Source: Brevibacterium epidermidis NBRC 14811 (lineage in GTDB: Bacteria > Actinomycetota > Actinomycetes > Actinomycetales > Brevibacteriaceae). Taken from it: a DNA stretch of 64,000 bases. Below the pieces are notes generated by a model, which did not search any database, was not told where the DNA came from, and was given only the letters and a program-made list of their open reading frames with translations. The stretch spans positions 124,001 through 188,000 of the forward strand of contig NZ_BCSJ01000013.1 in assembly GCF_001570805.1 (NCBI RefSeq), read 5' to 3'. The translations under genes and the position numbers were made by a program. Shown piece after piece: positions 7,842 through 16,743 of this stretch (its first letter is position 1; each line of letters opens with the position of its first letter).

Positions 7842-8313
7842 GGTGTTTCTCCTCACGTGCTGCTTGTGCTTGGTTGAGTGCGTCCTTGAACGCCATCCAG
7901 GACAGGAGAGCGCACTTGATCCTGGCCGGGAACTTCGACACTCCCGAGAACGCCGCGGCGTCCCCGAGAATGCCCTCATCCGCTTCCATTGTCCCACGAG
8001 AATGCATGAGCTCGTGGAATGCAGATTCGATCTCGAGCATCTGCTCGGCTGTGGCGTCGGCGGCCAGCTCGGACAGCACCGAGGCCGAAGCCATGGAGAT
8101 CGAACAGCCGTCTCCACTCCACCGCACGGCGATATGGCCGTCGTCGAGCAATTCGGTCTCGAGTTCGATCTCATCGCCGCACGTCGGGTTCACCTGGTGC
8201 GAATACCCGTGCGGGCCGGTCGCCGCATCGCGCTGCAGCGCCTCGTTTCCGGTGCGGGCCCGCGACTGGTCGAGGATGACCTGCTGGTAGAGCTGCTGCA
8301 TCTGTGTGCTCAT
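7834..8313 (-). CDS. sufU: SufU, zinc-dependent sulfur acceptor
   Basis: A 159-residue SufU protein that takes persulfide sulfur from SufS and passes it into the Fe-S assembly pathway. Ligands are Cys45 and Asp47 (NPTCGD), Cys70 (GDGCSIS) and Cys134 (RIKCALLSW), the usual zinc and sulfur-transfer residues. The long loop between Cys70 and Cys134 is the SufU-specific insertion that separates it from IscU. The start ATG is at 8313, four bases after the sufS stop. It is translationally coupled to sufT. Confidence 0.93.
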   Translation of the reverse strand: MSTQMQQLYQQVILDQSRARTGNEALQRDAATGPHGYSHQVNPTCGDEIELETELLDDGHIAVRWSGDGCSISMASASVLSELAADATAEQMLEIESAFHELMHSRGTMEADEGILGDAAAFSGVSKFPARIKCALLSWMAFKDALNQAQAAREEKHHA

Positions 8314-8317
8314 CGGC

Positions 8318-9580
8318 TCACTCCCCCTCTCCTGCGACTCCGAAGAAGGGCCGCACTTCCGCCAGAGCCGTCAGGAAGCGTGTGCAGTCTTCGACGTTGT
8401 TGTACAGGTACGTACTCGCCCGCGTCGAGGCGGTGACCCCGAAGCGACGGTGCAGCGGCTGAGCGCAGTGGTGACCCACCCGCACGGCGATCCCCTGGGA
8501 GTCGAGATACTGTCCGACATCGTGGGCGTGTACGCCGTCGACGTCGAATGCCACGGTCCCGATCCGGTCCGCGGCATCACCGAGAACGCGGATCCCGGGG
8601 ATGTCAGCGATCCCGTCGAGGAGGACTCGGGCGAGTTCCTTCTCATGTTCGAACACATTGTCCAGCCCCACCTCGGCGAGGTAGCCGATCGCGGTCGCGA
8701 AGGCCGCCACCTCGGCGACCGGCTGAGTGCCGGCCTCGAAGCGCTGCGGTGCGGGCATGAACTCTGTCTCCTCCATGGTCACTGTGGTGATCATGGATCC
8801 GCCGGTGAGCACCGGCGGCAGAGCGTCGAGCAGTTCGGACTTGCCCCACAGTGCGCCCAAACCGGTGGGTCCGAGCGCCTTATGAGCGGAGAATGCCGCG
8901 AAGTCGACGTCGAGGTCGACGAAGTCCACGGGCATATGCGGGACGGACTGGCAGGCGTCGAGGACGACATACGCCCCGACGGCGCGAGCCTGTTCGACGA
9001 GGCGGTCGACCGGGTTGATCGTGCCGAGGACGTTGGAGACGTGCGTGAATGCGAGCACCTTCGTCGTCTCGTCGACGATCGTGTCGAGGTCGGTCAGATC
9101 GAGCTCACCGGAAGCGGTGACCGGCAGCCAGCGCAGCTGCGCTCCTGTGGAGGCGGCCAGCTGCTGCCACGGCACGAGATTCGCGTGGTGCTCCATCTCG
9201 GTGACGACGATCGAGTCACCGGGGACGAGGGCGAAGCGCTCTGCTTCCTCTCCCCCGAAGCCGTGGCTGGCCCGATCCATGCCGAGGGCGACGATGTTGA
9301 GCGCCTCGGTGGCGTTCTTCGTCCAGCACACCTGTTCCGGTGTGCCGCCGACCAATCCGGCAGCGGCGATCCGACCGTTCTCGAACGCGTCCGTGGCTTC
9401 GACGGCCAGGGAGTGTGCGCCCCGGTGGACGGCGGCGTTGCGCTGGCCGAAGTACTCGACGAACGTGTCGATGACGCACTGCGGCTTCTGCGACGTCGCG
9501 CCGGAGTCCAGATACGACAGCGGCGACTCCCCGACCCTCACATCGAGGATCGGGAAGTCGCCCCGCAGACGTGAGAACAT
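8318..9580 (-). CDS. sufS: Cysteine desulfurase SufS (class II)
   Basis: A 420-residue PLP enzyme that removes sulfur from cysteine and holds it as persulfide. His131 (MEHHANLVPW) stacks on PLP, Lys234 (FSAHKALGPTG) forms the Schiff base, and the persulfide Cys372 lies in GHHCAQPL. The N-terminal YLDSGATSQKP and RGAHSL motifs are typical of the SufS subgroup. The start ATG at 9580 shares one base with the sufC stop (TGATG), so the genes are coupled. SufU next door is its partner. Confidence 0.95.
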   Translation of the reverse strand: MFSRLRGDFPILDVRVGESPLSYLDSGATSQKPQCVIDTFVEYFGQRNAAVHRGAHSLAVEATDAFENGRIAAAGLVGGTPEQVCWTKNATEALNIVALGMDRASHGFGGEEAERFALVPGDSIVVTEMEHHANLVPWQQLAASTGAQLRWLPVTASGELDLTDLDTIVDETTKVLAFTHVSNVLGTINPVDRLVEQARAVGAYVVLDACQSVPHMPVDFVDLDVDFAAFSAHKALGPTGLGALWGKSELLDALPPVLTGGSMITTVTMEETEFMPAPQRFEAGTQPVAEVAAFATAIGYLAEVGLDNVFEHEKELARVLLDGIADIPGIRVLGDAADRIGTVAFDVDGVHAHDVGQYLDSQGIAVRVGHHCAQPLHRRFGVTASTRASTYLYNNVEDCTRFLTALAEVRPFFGVAGEGE

Positions 9581-10338
9581 CAGACGCCGGCGGTGAAGAA
9601 GCGGTCGTAGCCTTCGTTCTCGAGGCGTTCGGCCAGTTCCGGTCCGCCTTCCTCGGCTACCTTGCCCTTGATGATCACGTGGACGTGATCGGGCTTGATG
9701 TAGTTGAGGATGCGCGTGTAGTGGGTGATGAGCATGACGCCGACGTCGGTGGCGTCCTTGACGCGGTTGACGCCTTCGGACACGATGCGCAGGGCATCGA
9801 CGTCGAGGCCGGAGTCGGTCTCGTCGAGGACGGCGAACTTCGGCTTGAGCATCTCGAGCTGGAGGATCTCGTGACGCTTCTTCTCACCACCGGAGAAGCC
9901 TTCGTTGACGTTGCGCGAAGCGAACACGGGATCCACGCGCAGGTTCTCCATGGCCTGCTTGAGGTCCTTCGTCCAGTTGCGCAGCTTCGGAGCCTCACCG
10001 TCGATCGCGGTCTTGGCCGAACGGAGGAAGTTCGTCACGGTCACGCCGGGGACCTCGACGGGGTACTGCATGGCTAGGAACAGACCGGCCTTGGCGCGCT
10101 CGTCGACGGACATGGCGAGGACGTCTTCACCGTCGAGGGTGACCGAGCCCGAGGTCACGATGTACTTCGGGTGACCGGCCAGAGCGTAGGCCAGGGTCGA
10201 CTTGCCGGAGCCGTTTGGCCCCATGATGGCATGGGTCTCGTTCGAGTTGAGCTCGAGGTTGATGCCGTTGAGGATGGGCTTGAGCCCCTGATCGGTGTTG
10301 ACACCGACGTGGAGGTCTTCGATCTTGAGAGTGGACAT
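9580..10338 (-). CDS. sufC: SufC, ATPase of the SufBCD scaffold
   Basis: A 252-residue ABC-type ATPase that binds SufB and SufD and drives conformational change during cluster assembly. Walker A is GPNGSGKST at 40-48. The signature FSGGEKKR is at 148-155, in the SufC form with KKR, and Walker B is LDETDSGLDVDA near 171-182. AAGGA lies five bases before the ATG at 10338. It sits 27 bases after the Rieske gene and directly before sufS in the operon. It is cytosolic with no membrane segment. Confidence 0.95.
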   Translation of the reverse strand: MSTLKIEDLHVGVNTDQGLKPILNGINLELNSNETHAIMGPNGSGKSTLAYALAGHPKYIVTSGSVTLDGEDVLAMSVDERAKAGLFLAMQYPVEVPGVTVTNFLRSAKTAIDGEAPKLRNWTKDLKQAMENLRVDPVFASRNVNEGFSGGEKKRHEILQLEMLKPKFAVLDETDSGLDVDALRIVSEGVNRVKDATDVGVMLITHYTRILNYIKPDHVHVIIKGKVAEEGGPELAERLENEGYDRFFTAGV

Positions 10339-10365
10339 AATGATCCTTCTTCGTTGGTCGTGAGG

Positions 10366-10689
10366 TCAGTTGAGAATGGTGTTCGGATCGACGAGGATGC
10401 GCCCGGCGATCTCTTTGCAGTCATAGACGGCGACGGGCTCGAACGCCGGCGGGTTCACCGGTTTGCCCGTGTTGAGATCGAACTGGGAGCCGTGCAGCCA
10501 GCACTCGATAGTGCAGTCTTCGACATCGCCTTCGGCCAGCGAGACCTCACCGTGGGTGCACAGGTCGTCGATGGCGTGGATGGTGCCGTCGGAATCGCGA
10601 GCGATGCAGATCTCGAACTCGCCGATCTCGATGCGCATGGTTCCCCCGGGCCCCACCTCGTCGGTGGCGGCCACGTCGATCATGGTCAC
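10366..10689 (-). CDS. Rieske-type [2Fe-2S] ferredoxin of the suf operon
   Basis: A 107-residue non-heme Rieske protein. Cluster ligands are Cys44 and His46 (CTHG) and Cys63 and His66 (CWLHGS). It has no membrane anchor, so it is a soluble ferredoxin as in dioxygenase systems and in actinobacterial suf clusters. It probably supplies electrons during assembly, though its partner is unknown. The GTG at 10689 overlaps the sufD stop as GTGA and has GGAG seven bases upstream. An ATG at 10683 is an alternative start two codons later. Placement between sufD and sufC is common in this phylum. Confidence 0.9.
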   Translation of the reverse strand: MTMIDVAATDEVGPGGTMRIEIGEFEICIARDSDGTIHAIDDLCTHGEVSLAEGDVEDCTIECWLHGSQFDLNTGKPVNPPAFEPVAVYDCKEIAGRILVDPNTILN

Positions 10690-11861
10690 AGAACGCTCCG
10701 CGACAGCTCTTCCTCGATGCGCTCATTGAGCACGTCTTCGATCTCGGGCACCTGGATCTTCTGGATGACTTCGTTGAAGAATCCGCGGACCACGAGCTGA
10801 CGGGCGACTTCCTCGGGGATGCCGCGGGACATGAGGTAGAACAGGTGCTCCTCATCGAAGCGTCCGGTCGACGAAGCGTGTCCGGCTCCGGCGATGTCTC
10901 CGGTCTCGATCTCGAGGTTCGGCACGGAGTCCGCGCGGGCCCCATCGCTGAGGATGAGGTTGCGGTTGAGCTCGTAGGTGTCGATGTCGAGTGCCTCGGG
11001 ACGGATGAGCACATCGCCGATCCACACGCTGCGTGCGTCCTTGCCCTGGAGGGCGCCCTTGTAGTGGACGTTCGAGGTCGCCTTCGGCGAGTTGTGGTCG
11101 ATGTACGTGCGGTGCTCGAGGTGCTGTCCTGCATCGGCGAAGTAGAGTCCGAGCAGTTCGGCCTCTCCGCCGGGTGCGGAGTAGCGCACGTTCGTGTTCA
11201 GGCGCACGATGTCGCCGCCGAGGGTGACGTGGATGTGCTTGAACTTCGCATCCTTGCCCACGATCGCATCGTGCTGGCCCATGTGCTGGGCACCGTCGTC
11301 CCACAGCTGCAGGGACACGAACGTGACGTCCGCGCCGTCGCCGACGACGAGGGAGACGAGCTCGGAGTAGCGGCTCAGTCCTTCGTGCTCGACGACGATG
11401 GTCGCCTTCGCGTTGGCTCCGACGGAGACGACGATGTGACCGTGGGTCATCTGGTCGCCCTGACCGTCGGCGTGGATGATCGCGGCCCGATCGAGCTCCG
11501 TGTCAGCCGGCACCGAGTAGTGCGTGACGACGGGTGCGCGGTTGGCTGCGACGACGGAGGGGCGGTCCTCGGGTTCGAGGATGCCGAGCTCCTGGGCGGC
11601 TTCGAGCGAGATCTCCTCGACCGACAGGCCGGCCGGCAGATCTGCGTCGATGCGCAGACGAGCGTCAGTGGCCTCATCGGCGAAGAAGTCGCTGAGCTTG
11701 CGGACCGGCGAGAAGCGCCATTCCTCTTCGCGGCCGTTCGGGACCGGGAAGTCCGCGGGGGTGAAGCTGCGGGTGCGATCGTCGCGCTTCGAGGCGGGGA
11801 CGTGGATGTCGCCGCCGTGCGAGTGCTCCGAGACTCCGAGTGGGTTGGTGGTATCTGTCAC
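10686..11861 (-). CDS. sufD: SufD, scaffold subunit
   Basis: A 391-residue SufD protein, the partner of SufB in the SufBC2D scaffold on which Fe-S clusters are built. The central part is the right-handed beta-helix typical of SufB/SufD. The C-terminal section contains the family motif near H-x-S-S-T-G-R-F-D, followed by [17 protein letters not shown]. The N-terminal helical region is more variable. GTG at 11861 is chosen because AAGGAG lies five bases upstream. It follows sufB by 41 bases, a larger gap than elsewhere in the operon but with no terminator. Confidence 0.93.
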   Translation of the reverse strand: MTDTTNPLGVSEHSHGGDIHVPASKRDDRTRSFTPADFPVPNGREEEWRFSPVRKLSDFFADEATDARLRIDADLPAGLSVEEISLEAAQELGILEPEDRPSVVAANRAPVVTHYSVPADTELDRAAIIHADGQGDQMTHGHIVVSVGANAKATIVVEHEGLSRYSELVSLVVGDGADVTFVSLQLWDDGAQHMGQHDAIVGKDAKFKHIHVTLGGDIVRLNTNVRYSAPGGEAELLGLYFADAGQHLEHRTYIDHNSPKATSNVHYKGALQGKDARSVWIGDVLIRPEALDIDTYELNRNLILSDGARADSVPNLEIETGDIAGAGHASSTGRFDEEHLFYLMSRGIPEEVARQLVVRGFFNEVIQKIQVPEIEDVLNERIEEELSRSVL

Positions 11862-11902
11862 AAAAACTCCTTAACAGGCAGGTCGGTGGTGGAAGCTGAG
11901 GA

Positions 11903-13333
11903 TCAGCCCACTGCACCTTCCATCTGCAGTTCGATGAGGCGGTTGAGCTCGAGTGCGTATTCCATCGGCAGCTCACGTGCGATCGGCTCCACGAAGCCGC
12001 GCACGATCATCGCCATCGCTTCGGTCTCCTCCATGCCGCGGGACATGAGGTAGAAGAGCTGATCCTCACTGACCTTCGACACGGTCGCCTCGTGACCGAG
12101 GGTGACATCGTCTTCGCGGATGTCGATGTAGGGGTACGTGTCCGAACGGGAGACGTTGTCGACGAGCAGAGCATCGCAGAGCACGTTGTTCGACGAGCCT
12201 TCGGCACCGGGGTACACGTGGACGAGTCCGCGGTAGCCGGCGCGGCCGCCGCTGCGGGCAACGGACTTCGACACGATCGACGAATGTGTGTTGGGCGCGG
12301 CGTGGACCATCTTCGCACCGGTGTCCTGGTGCTGTCCCTCACCGGCGAAGGCCACGGCCAGGGTCTCACCGCGAGCGTGCTCGCCGGTCATCCACACACC
12401 GGGGTACTTCATGGTCACCTTCGAGCCGATGTTGCCGTCGACCCATTCCATCTGTGCGCCTTCTTCGGCGATCGCGCGCTGCGTGACGAGGTTGTAGACG
12501 TTCGTCGACCAGTTCTGGATCGTCGTGTAGCGGACGTGTGCGTCCTTCTTCACGATGATCTCGACGACCGCCGAGTGCAGGGAGTCCGTGTTGTAGATCG
12601 GAGCCGTGCAGCCTTCGACGTAGTGGACGTAGGAGCCCTCGTCGGCGATGATCAGCGTGCGCTCGAACTGGCCCATGTTCTCCGTGTTGATGCGGAAGTA
12701 GGCCTGCAGGGGGATCTCGACGTGGACGCCCTTGGGGACGTAGATGAAGGATCCGCCCGACCAGACGGCGGTGTTGAGTGCGGCGAACTTGTTGTCACCG
12801 GACGGAATCACCGTGCCGAAGTACTCTTCGAACAGCTCCGGGTACTCCTTGAGACCGGTATCGGTGTCGAGGAAGATGACGCCCTGGGCTTCGAGCTCTT
12901 CGTTGATCTTGTGGTAGACGACCTCGGACTCGTACTGCGCGGCGACGCCGGCGACGAGGCGCTGCTTTTCGGCCTCCGGGATGCCCAGACGGTCGTAGGT
13001 ATTGCGGATGTCCTCGGGCAGGTCTTCCCAGGTCTGAGCCTGACCCTCGGTCGAGCGCACGAAGTACTTGATGTCGTCGAACGGCAGCGTCGACAGATCG
13101 GCGCCCCAGTGCGGCAGCGGCTTCTTGTCGTAGAGACGCAGAGCCTTGAGCCGACGCTTGAGCATCCACTCCGGTTCGTCCTTGAGCTTCGAGATGTTGC
13201 GGACGACGTCTTCGGACAGGCCGCGCTCGGCGGTCAGTCCCTTATCGTCTTCGTCGCGCCAACCGTATGCGTACTGTCCGAGGTCTTTGAGCTCGGGATT
13301 CGCATCGATGATCCGATTGCCTGTGTCAGTCAT
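11903..13333 (-). CDS. sufB: SufB, Fe-S scaffold protein
   Basis: A 476-residue SufB, the subunit on which the nascent cluster is assembled. Family landmarks include the N-terminal helical domain, the beta-helix core with [20 protein letters not shown] (the conserved Cys in EGC), the VYPGAEGS and CDALLVDN segments, and the C-terminal [21 protein letters not shown]. Length is standard. The ATG at 13333 overlaps the sufR stop as ATGA and has GGAGG upstream, so SufR and SufB are made from one message. Confidence 0.95.
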   Translation of the reverse strand: MTDTGNRIIDANPELKDLGQYAYGWRDEDDKGLTAERGLSEDVVRNISKLKDEPEWMLKRRLKALRLYDKKPLPHWGADLSTLPFDDIKYFVRSTEGQAQTWEDLPEDIRNTYDRLGIPEAEKQRLVAGVAAQYESEVVYHKINEELEAQGVIFLDTDTGLKEYPELFEEYFGTVIPSGDNKFAALNTAVWSGGSFIYVPKGVHVEIPLQAYFRINTENMGQFERTLIIADEGSYVHYVEGCTAPIYNTDSLHSAVVEIIVKKDAHVRYTTIQNWSTNVYNLVTQRAIAEEGAQMEWVDGNIGSKVTMKYPGVWMTGEHARGETLAVAFAGEGQHQDTGAKMVHAAPNTHSSIVSKSVARSGGRAGYRGLVHVYPGAEGSSNNVLCDALLVDNVSRSDTYPYIDIREDDVTLGHEATVSKVSEDQLFYLMSRGMEETEAMAMIVRGFVEPIARELPMEYALELNRLIELQMEGAVG

Positions 13334-14049
13334 CGTGAACCTCCTTGAGGTCGATCATTGCTGTGGATGAGTGGTCTGGTCAGTTCCGAAGTCGGAATGT
13401 GGGTGGTGCACACGTGGTCGCCCTGTGCCAGCGAGGACAGCCGACGTACGTCGACGCCGAGGTAGTCGGAGAACATCGCGAGTTCTGCTTCGCAGATCTC
13501 CGGGTACTCCGCTGCCACGGCTTGGATCGGGCAGTGTCCCTGGCACAGCTGCATCGCCTCCAAGGGGGTCCCGGCCGCGACCGGTGTCGCCGAGGCGGCG
13601 TACCCTTCCCGTGTGAGTGCAGCGGCGAGTGCGCGTGAGCGTGACGCCACGGTGGTGCCGCCCCGCTTGTCGAGTTCCGGTCCGAGTCGGTCCCGCAGTC
13701 GGCCCACGAGGTCCTCTGTGAAGTCCTCCACCGCCGACTTGCCGTGCTTGTCCTCCATATAGCGCAGGATGTTCACGGCCAACTCGTCATAGGAATGACT
13801 GACCGAATCGTGTCCGGCCGTCGTGACCACATAGTGCCGGGCCGGTCGGCCCCTGCCCGCCTGTTTGCCGGCGAGTTCACGGACCTCGATGAGGTCCTCG
13901 CTCTCCAGCGCGTCCAGGTGACGACGGATCGCCGCGGGAGTCAGCTCGAGGGCTTTGGCCAAAGACGAAGCAGTGATCGGTCCTTCGTCGAGCACCGACT
14001 GGAAGACCTTCTGCCGGGTTCGGCGATCTTCCGTGTCGTTTGCAGCCAT
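13330..14049 (-). CDS. sufR: SufR, Fe-S-sensing transcriptional repressor
   Basis: A 239-residue regulator with an N-terminal winged helix-turn-helix (about 12-75, ArsR/DeoR-like [21 protein letters not shown]). The C-terminal sensor has Cys169 and Cys173 (CQGHC), Cys186 (PEICEAE) and Cys214, which can hold an Fe-S cluster. In other actinobacteria and cyanobacteria, SufR represses its own suf operon when clusters are plentiful. The ATG at 14049 has AAGGAGG six bases upstream, a near-perfect ribosome site. The promoter region to its right holds a palindrome and an iron-box-like site, annotated separately. Confidence 0.93.
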   Translation of the reverse strand: MAANDTEDRRTRQKVFQSVLDEGPITASSLAKALELTPAAIRRHLDALESEDLIEVRELAGKQAGRGRPARHYVVTTAGHDSVSHSYDELAVNILRYMEDKHGKSAVEDFTEDLVGRLRDRLGPELDKRGGTTVASRSRALAAALTREGYAASATPVAAGTPLEAMQLCQGHCPIQAVAAEYPEICEAELAMFSDYLGVDVRRLSSLAQGDHVCTTHIPTSELTRPLIHSNDRPQGGSR

Positions 14050-14070
14050 AATCCACCTCCTTGACTAACA

Positions 14071-14084
14071 CAACAATATTGTTG
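14071..14084. promoter_or_regulatory. 14-bp palindrome, candidate SufR operator
   Basis: CAACAATATTGTTG is a perfect palindrome 22-35 bases upstream of the sufR ATG. It overlaps a possible minus-strand -10 (TATTGT) with a -35-like TTTACG about 18 bases before it. A repressor bound here would block sufR transcription. SufR is the obvious candidate by position. Confidence 0.6.
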
Positions 14085-14103
14085 CGTAATTTGTTTCGTA
14101 AAA

Positions 14104-14122
14104 CTAGGTGAGCCTAACCACC
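14104..14122. promoter_or_regulatory. Candidate DtxR/IdeR iron box
   Basis: The core TAGGTGAGCCTAACC (14105-14119) matches 14 of 15 central bases of the DtxR/IdeR consensus core TAGGTTAGCCTAACC. Over the full 19-bp consensus I count 14 matches. It lies between the sufR palindrome and the rightward ABC promoter, so it could influence either. Confidence 0.6.
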
Positions 14123-14151
14123 ACTGGATTCCGCCCCCGCCACCTGCGGTT

Positions 14152-14180
14152 TCGACACTGGATTCGACGCGTCGTAGAAT
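14152..14180 (+). promoter_or_regulatory. Promoter of the ABC-ctaA operon
   Basis: The -35 is TCGACA (14152-14157, 5 of 6), with a 17-base spacer and -10 TAGAAT (14175-14180, 5 of 6). Only six bases separate the -10 from the GTG start at 14187, so transcription should begin at or next to the start codon. Confidence 0.65.
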
Positions 14181-14186
14181 AGCCGG

Positions 14187-15104
14187 GTGTCATCTCCGGC
14201 CCTGACCATTCGCGGTCTCCAATACTCCTACGGCACCCACCGTGTCGTCGACGGAATCGACCTCACGGCCGAGACCGGTTCCGTCCTCGGCGTCCTCGGA
14301 CCCAATGGTGCAGGCAAATCCACGACCATCTCCTTAGCCGTCGGCACCCGCAGCCCCGATGCGGGCACGGTGGAGATCTTCGGACATGATCCCGTCACCG
14401 ATCACGCCACGACATCGCAGCTGGCCGGGGTCATGCTCCAGGACGGCGGACTGCCGATGAGCTCGAAGCCGCTGCAGGTGCTGCGCCACCTGTCCTCCCT
14501 CTACGAGAATCCCCTGCCGGTCGACGAGCTCGCCGAGCCCTTGGGACTCCACGACTTCGCCGGACGCACGATGCGCAGACTCTCCGGCGGACAGAAGCAG
14601 CGGGTTGCACTGGCCGCTGCCCTCATCGGCCGACCACGTCTCGTCTTCCTCGATGAGCCCTGCGCCGGTCTCGACCCGCAGGCCCGCGAGGTCGTCCACA
14701 GCTTCATCCGCGAACTCGCCGACCGCGGGGTCGCGGTCGTCCTCACCACCCACGATCTCGCCGAGGCCGAGGAGCTCTCCGACGAGGTCGTCGTCATCGA
14801 TCGCGGACGGATCATCGCCCAAGGAGCACCCGAGGATCTGCGCAGCGCCTCCGCCGGATCAAGGTCGCTGACGATCCGACTCGACTCCCCCGTCCCCGCC
14901 GATCTCAGCGATCGGCTCGCCAAGCTCGGCCCCGCCTCGGCGCAGGGCTCACTGATCACCATCGACGGCGCACCGACTTCGGAGCAGATCGCGGCCGCGT
15001 GCACGGCCATCGCCGAGGCGGGACTCCAGATCACGGACATCGGCATGCAGAGACAGTCCCTGTCCGATGTGTTCTTCGAACTGACAGGGAGGCCGCTGCG
15101 ATGA
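14187..15104 (+). CDS. ABC transporter ATP-binding protein
   Basis: A 305-residue ABC ATPase of the ABC-2 (multidrug/polysaccharide export) type. Walker A is GPNGAGKST at 38-46, LSGGQ at 132-136 and Walker B FLDEPCAGLD at 154-163. A C-terminal extension of about 85 residues is typical of the DrrA-like group. It starts with GTG at 14187, six bases after a -10 element and without a ribosome site, so the message is probably leaderless. The next gene overlaps as ATGA. The ABC pair immediately precedes ctaA, an arrangement seen in related actinobacteria. The cargo is unknown. Confidence 0.88.
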   Translation: MSSPALTIRGLQYSYGTHRVVDGIDLTAETGSVLGVLGPNGAGKSTTISLAVGTRSPDAGTVEIFGHDPVTDHATTSQLAGVMLQDGGLPMSSKPLQVLRHLSSLYENPLPVDELAEPLGLHDFAGRTMRRLSGGQKQRVALAAALIGRPRLVFLDEPCAGLDPQAREVVHSFIRELADRGVAVVLTTHDLAEAEELSDEVVVIDRGRIIAQGAPEDLRSASAGSRSLTIRLDSPVPADLSDRLAKLGPASAQGSLITIDGAPTSEQIAAACTAIAEAGLQITDIGMQRQSLSDVFFELTGRPLR

Positions 15105-15832
15105 TTTTCAAACGGATCATCTCCCAGACGAAGTTCGAGACCCTGTCCGTTCTGCGCAACGGCGAACAGCTGCTGCTCTCAGTCATCTTCCCGCTGGGCC
15201 TGCTCGTCTTCCTCGCGAAGACTCCCCTGCTCACCGGCCTCGGCGTCATCGACGCCGGTGCCGATCCGATGTCCATCGCCGTCCCCGGTGCACTGTGCCT
15301 GAGCCTCGCCTCCAGCGCATTCACAGGTCAGGCCATCGCGACCGCCTTCGACCGCCGCTACGGAGTGCTCCGGCAGCTGGCGACGACCCCGCTGGGCACG
15401 AACGGGCTCATCCTCGGCAAGCTCGGCGCCGTCATCGTCGTCGTCATCATCCAATACGCCCTCGTCTTCGCCGTGGCCGCGGCCCTCGGCTTCCGCGGAC
15501 CCGTCGATGCTCTCGGACTGATCCTGGCCACACTGCTGGGCACCGCCTCACTGCTGTCGCTGGGACTGCTCATGGCCGGAACCGTCCGCGCCGAGGCGAC
15601 CCTGGCGGCCACGAACCTCATCTGGGTGCTCATGGCCGGCGTCGGTGGCCTCATCATCGCGCATCCGGGAGAATGGGGAACAGTTGTGGGCTACCTGCCT
15701 TCCGGTGCACTCGGCGACGCCATGCGATCCGCCATCGGAGACGGCGGCACAGACATCAAGGCAATCATCGTGCTCCTGGTATGGGGGCTTGTGGGAACGC
15801 TTGCGGCACGCAGGTGGTTCCGTTTCGAATGA
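15101..15832 (+). CDS. ABC-2 type permease
   Basis: A 243-residue membrane protein with about six predicted helices (from about residue 22 to 238), the typical ABC-2 permease length. Segments such as GQAIATAFDRRYGVLRQLA with TPLG after it match the permease coupling region. The ATG at 15101 overlaps the ATPase stop and has GGGAGG eight bases upstream. With the preceding ATPase it forms an exporter of one ATPase and one permease, probably working as a dimer of each. Transported substrate is unknown. ctaA follows within ten bases, so heme-related export is a possible but unproven idea. Confidence 0.87.
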   Translation: MIFKRIISQTKFETLSVLRNGEQLLLSVIFPLGLLVFLAKTPLLTGLGVIDAGADPMSIAVPGALCLSLASSAFTGQAIATAFDRRYGVLRQLATTPLGTNGLILGKLGAVIVVVIIQYALVFAVAAALGFRGPVDALGLILATLLGTASLLSLGLLMAGTVRAEATLAATNLIWVLMAGVGGLIIAHPGEWGTVVGYLPSGALGDAMRSAIGDGGTDIKAIIVLLVWGLVGTLAARRWFRFE

Positions 15833-15840
15833 GGAGTGAA

Positions 15841-16743
15841 GTGGTCACGAAGAAGATCCGCATCGCCGCTTGGGCCATGCTCATCGCCCAGGCCGGGATC
15901 ATCCTGAGCGGCGGAATCGTCCGGCTAACCGGCTCTGGCCTGGGATGTTCGGACTGGCCGAAGTGCACTCCCGATTCCCTCGTGGCCACCCGTGAGATGG
16001 GAATCCACAGCTACATCGAATTCGGCAACCGTCTGCTGGCCGTGGCGCTGGCGATCCTCGGCGTGTGCATCGCACTCATGCTGTGGAAGCACCGGAAGAA
16101 GCGCCCGGATCTCTTCTGGCTCAACATCGGACTGCTCGCCATCGTTCCCGTCCAGGCCGTCGTCGGCGGAATCACCGTGTGGACGAAGCTCAACCCCTGG
16201 GTCGTCGCCGGACACTTCGTCCCCTCGGCCGTCGCCGTCGGCGTCGCCGCCTACTTCGTCCGCCGCACCTATGACACAGGCATCCGACTCAACGCCAAGG
16301 CCGCGTCGCCGCTGCCGACTCTGGGATGGATCATCCTCGGCCTCACCGCGATCATCGTCATCTTCGGCGTGCTCACCACCGGGGCCGGCCCCCACTCGGG
16401 TTCGACGATGTCGACCCGCAACAACCTCGACAACATCTGGGTCACCCGCCTCCATGCCGCACCGGTATGGCTGCTCGTCATCGCCACGATCTCCGCCCTC
16501 GTCGTCGCTCGGAAGAAGGCACAGACGGCGATGGTCGCACCGTTGACCGTGCTCCTCTGCGTCGAGATCGCCCAGGGAATCATCGGCTACGTCCAGTACT
16601 TCCTCGGCGTTCCCGAACTGCTCGTGGCCTTACACATGGTCGGGCTGTCGGCTACGATTGCGGCAAGCGTTGCCGTCCTCGACAGCGCATACCCGAGGAG
16701 CACCGATGCCAGTTCCGATCGTTCCCTGTCTGTGGTTTCCTGA
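15841..16743 (+). CDS. ctaA: Heme A synthase
   Basis: A 300-residue COX15/CtaA protein with eight predicted membrane helices that converts heme O to heme A for cytochrome oxidase. The first extracytoplasmic loop has Cys36 and Cys42 (CSDWPKC), the cysteine pair seen in many bacterial CtaA. Conserved His residues appear in EMGIHSYIEFGNR, GHFVPSA, TRLHAAPVW and LHMVG, as required for heme binding. I chose GTG at 15841, which has GAGGAG about four bases upstream. An ATG at 15829 in the same frame overlaps the permease stop and would add four residues. The 3' end overlaps the VOC gene by 38 bases in another frame. Confidence 0.92.
   Translation: MVTKKIRIAAWAMLIAQAGIILSGGIVRLTGSGLGCSDWPKCTPDSLVATREMGIHSYIEFGNRLLAVALAILGVCIALMLWKHRKKRPDLFWLNIGLLAIVPVQAVVGGITVWTKLNPWVVAGHFVPSAVAVGVAAYFVRRTYDTGIRLNAKAASPLPTLGWIILGLTAIIVIFGVLTTGAGPHSGSTMSTRNNLDNIWVTRLHAAPVWLLVIATISALVVARKKAQTAMVAPLTVLLCVEIAQGIIGYVQYFLGVPELLVALHMVGLSATIAASVAVLDSAYPRSTDASSDRSLSVVS

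Noticed and set aside
12092..13348. Open frames opposite sufB and sufD (also 10845-12053)
   Set aside because: Asp/Val/Gly-rich antisense translations with no ribosome site; explained by codon bias of the suf genes.
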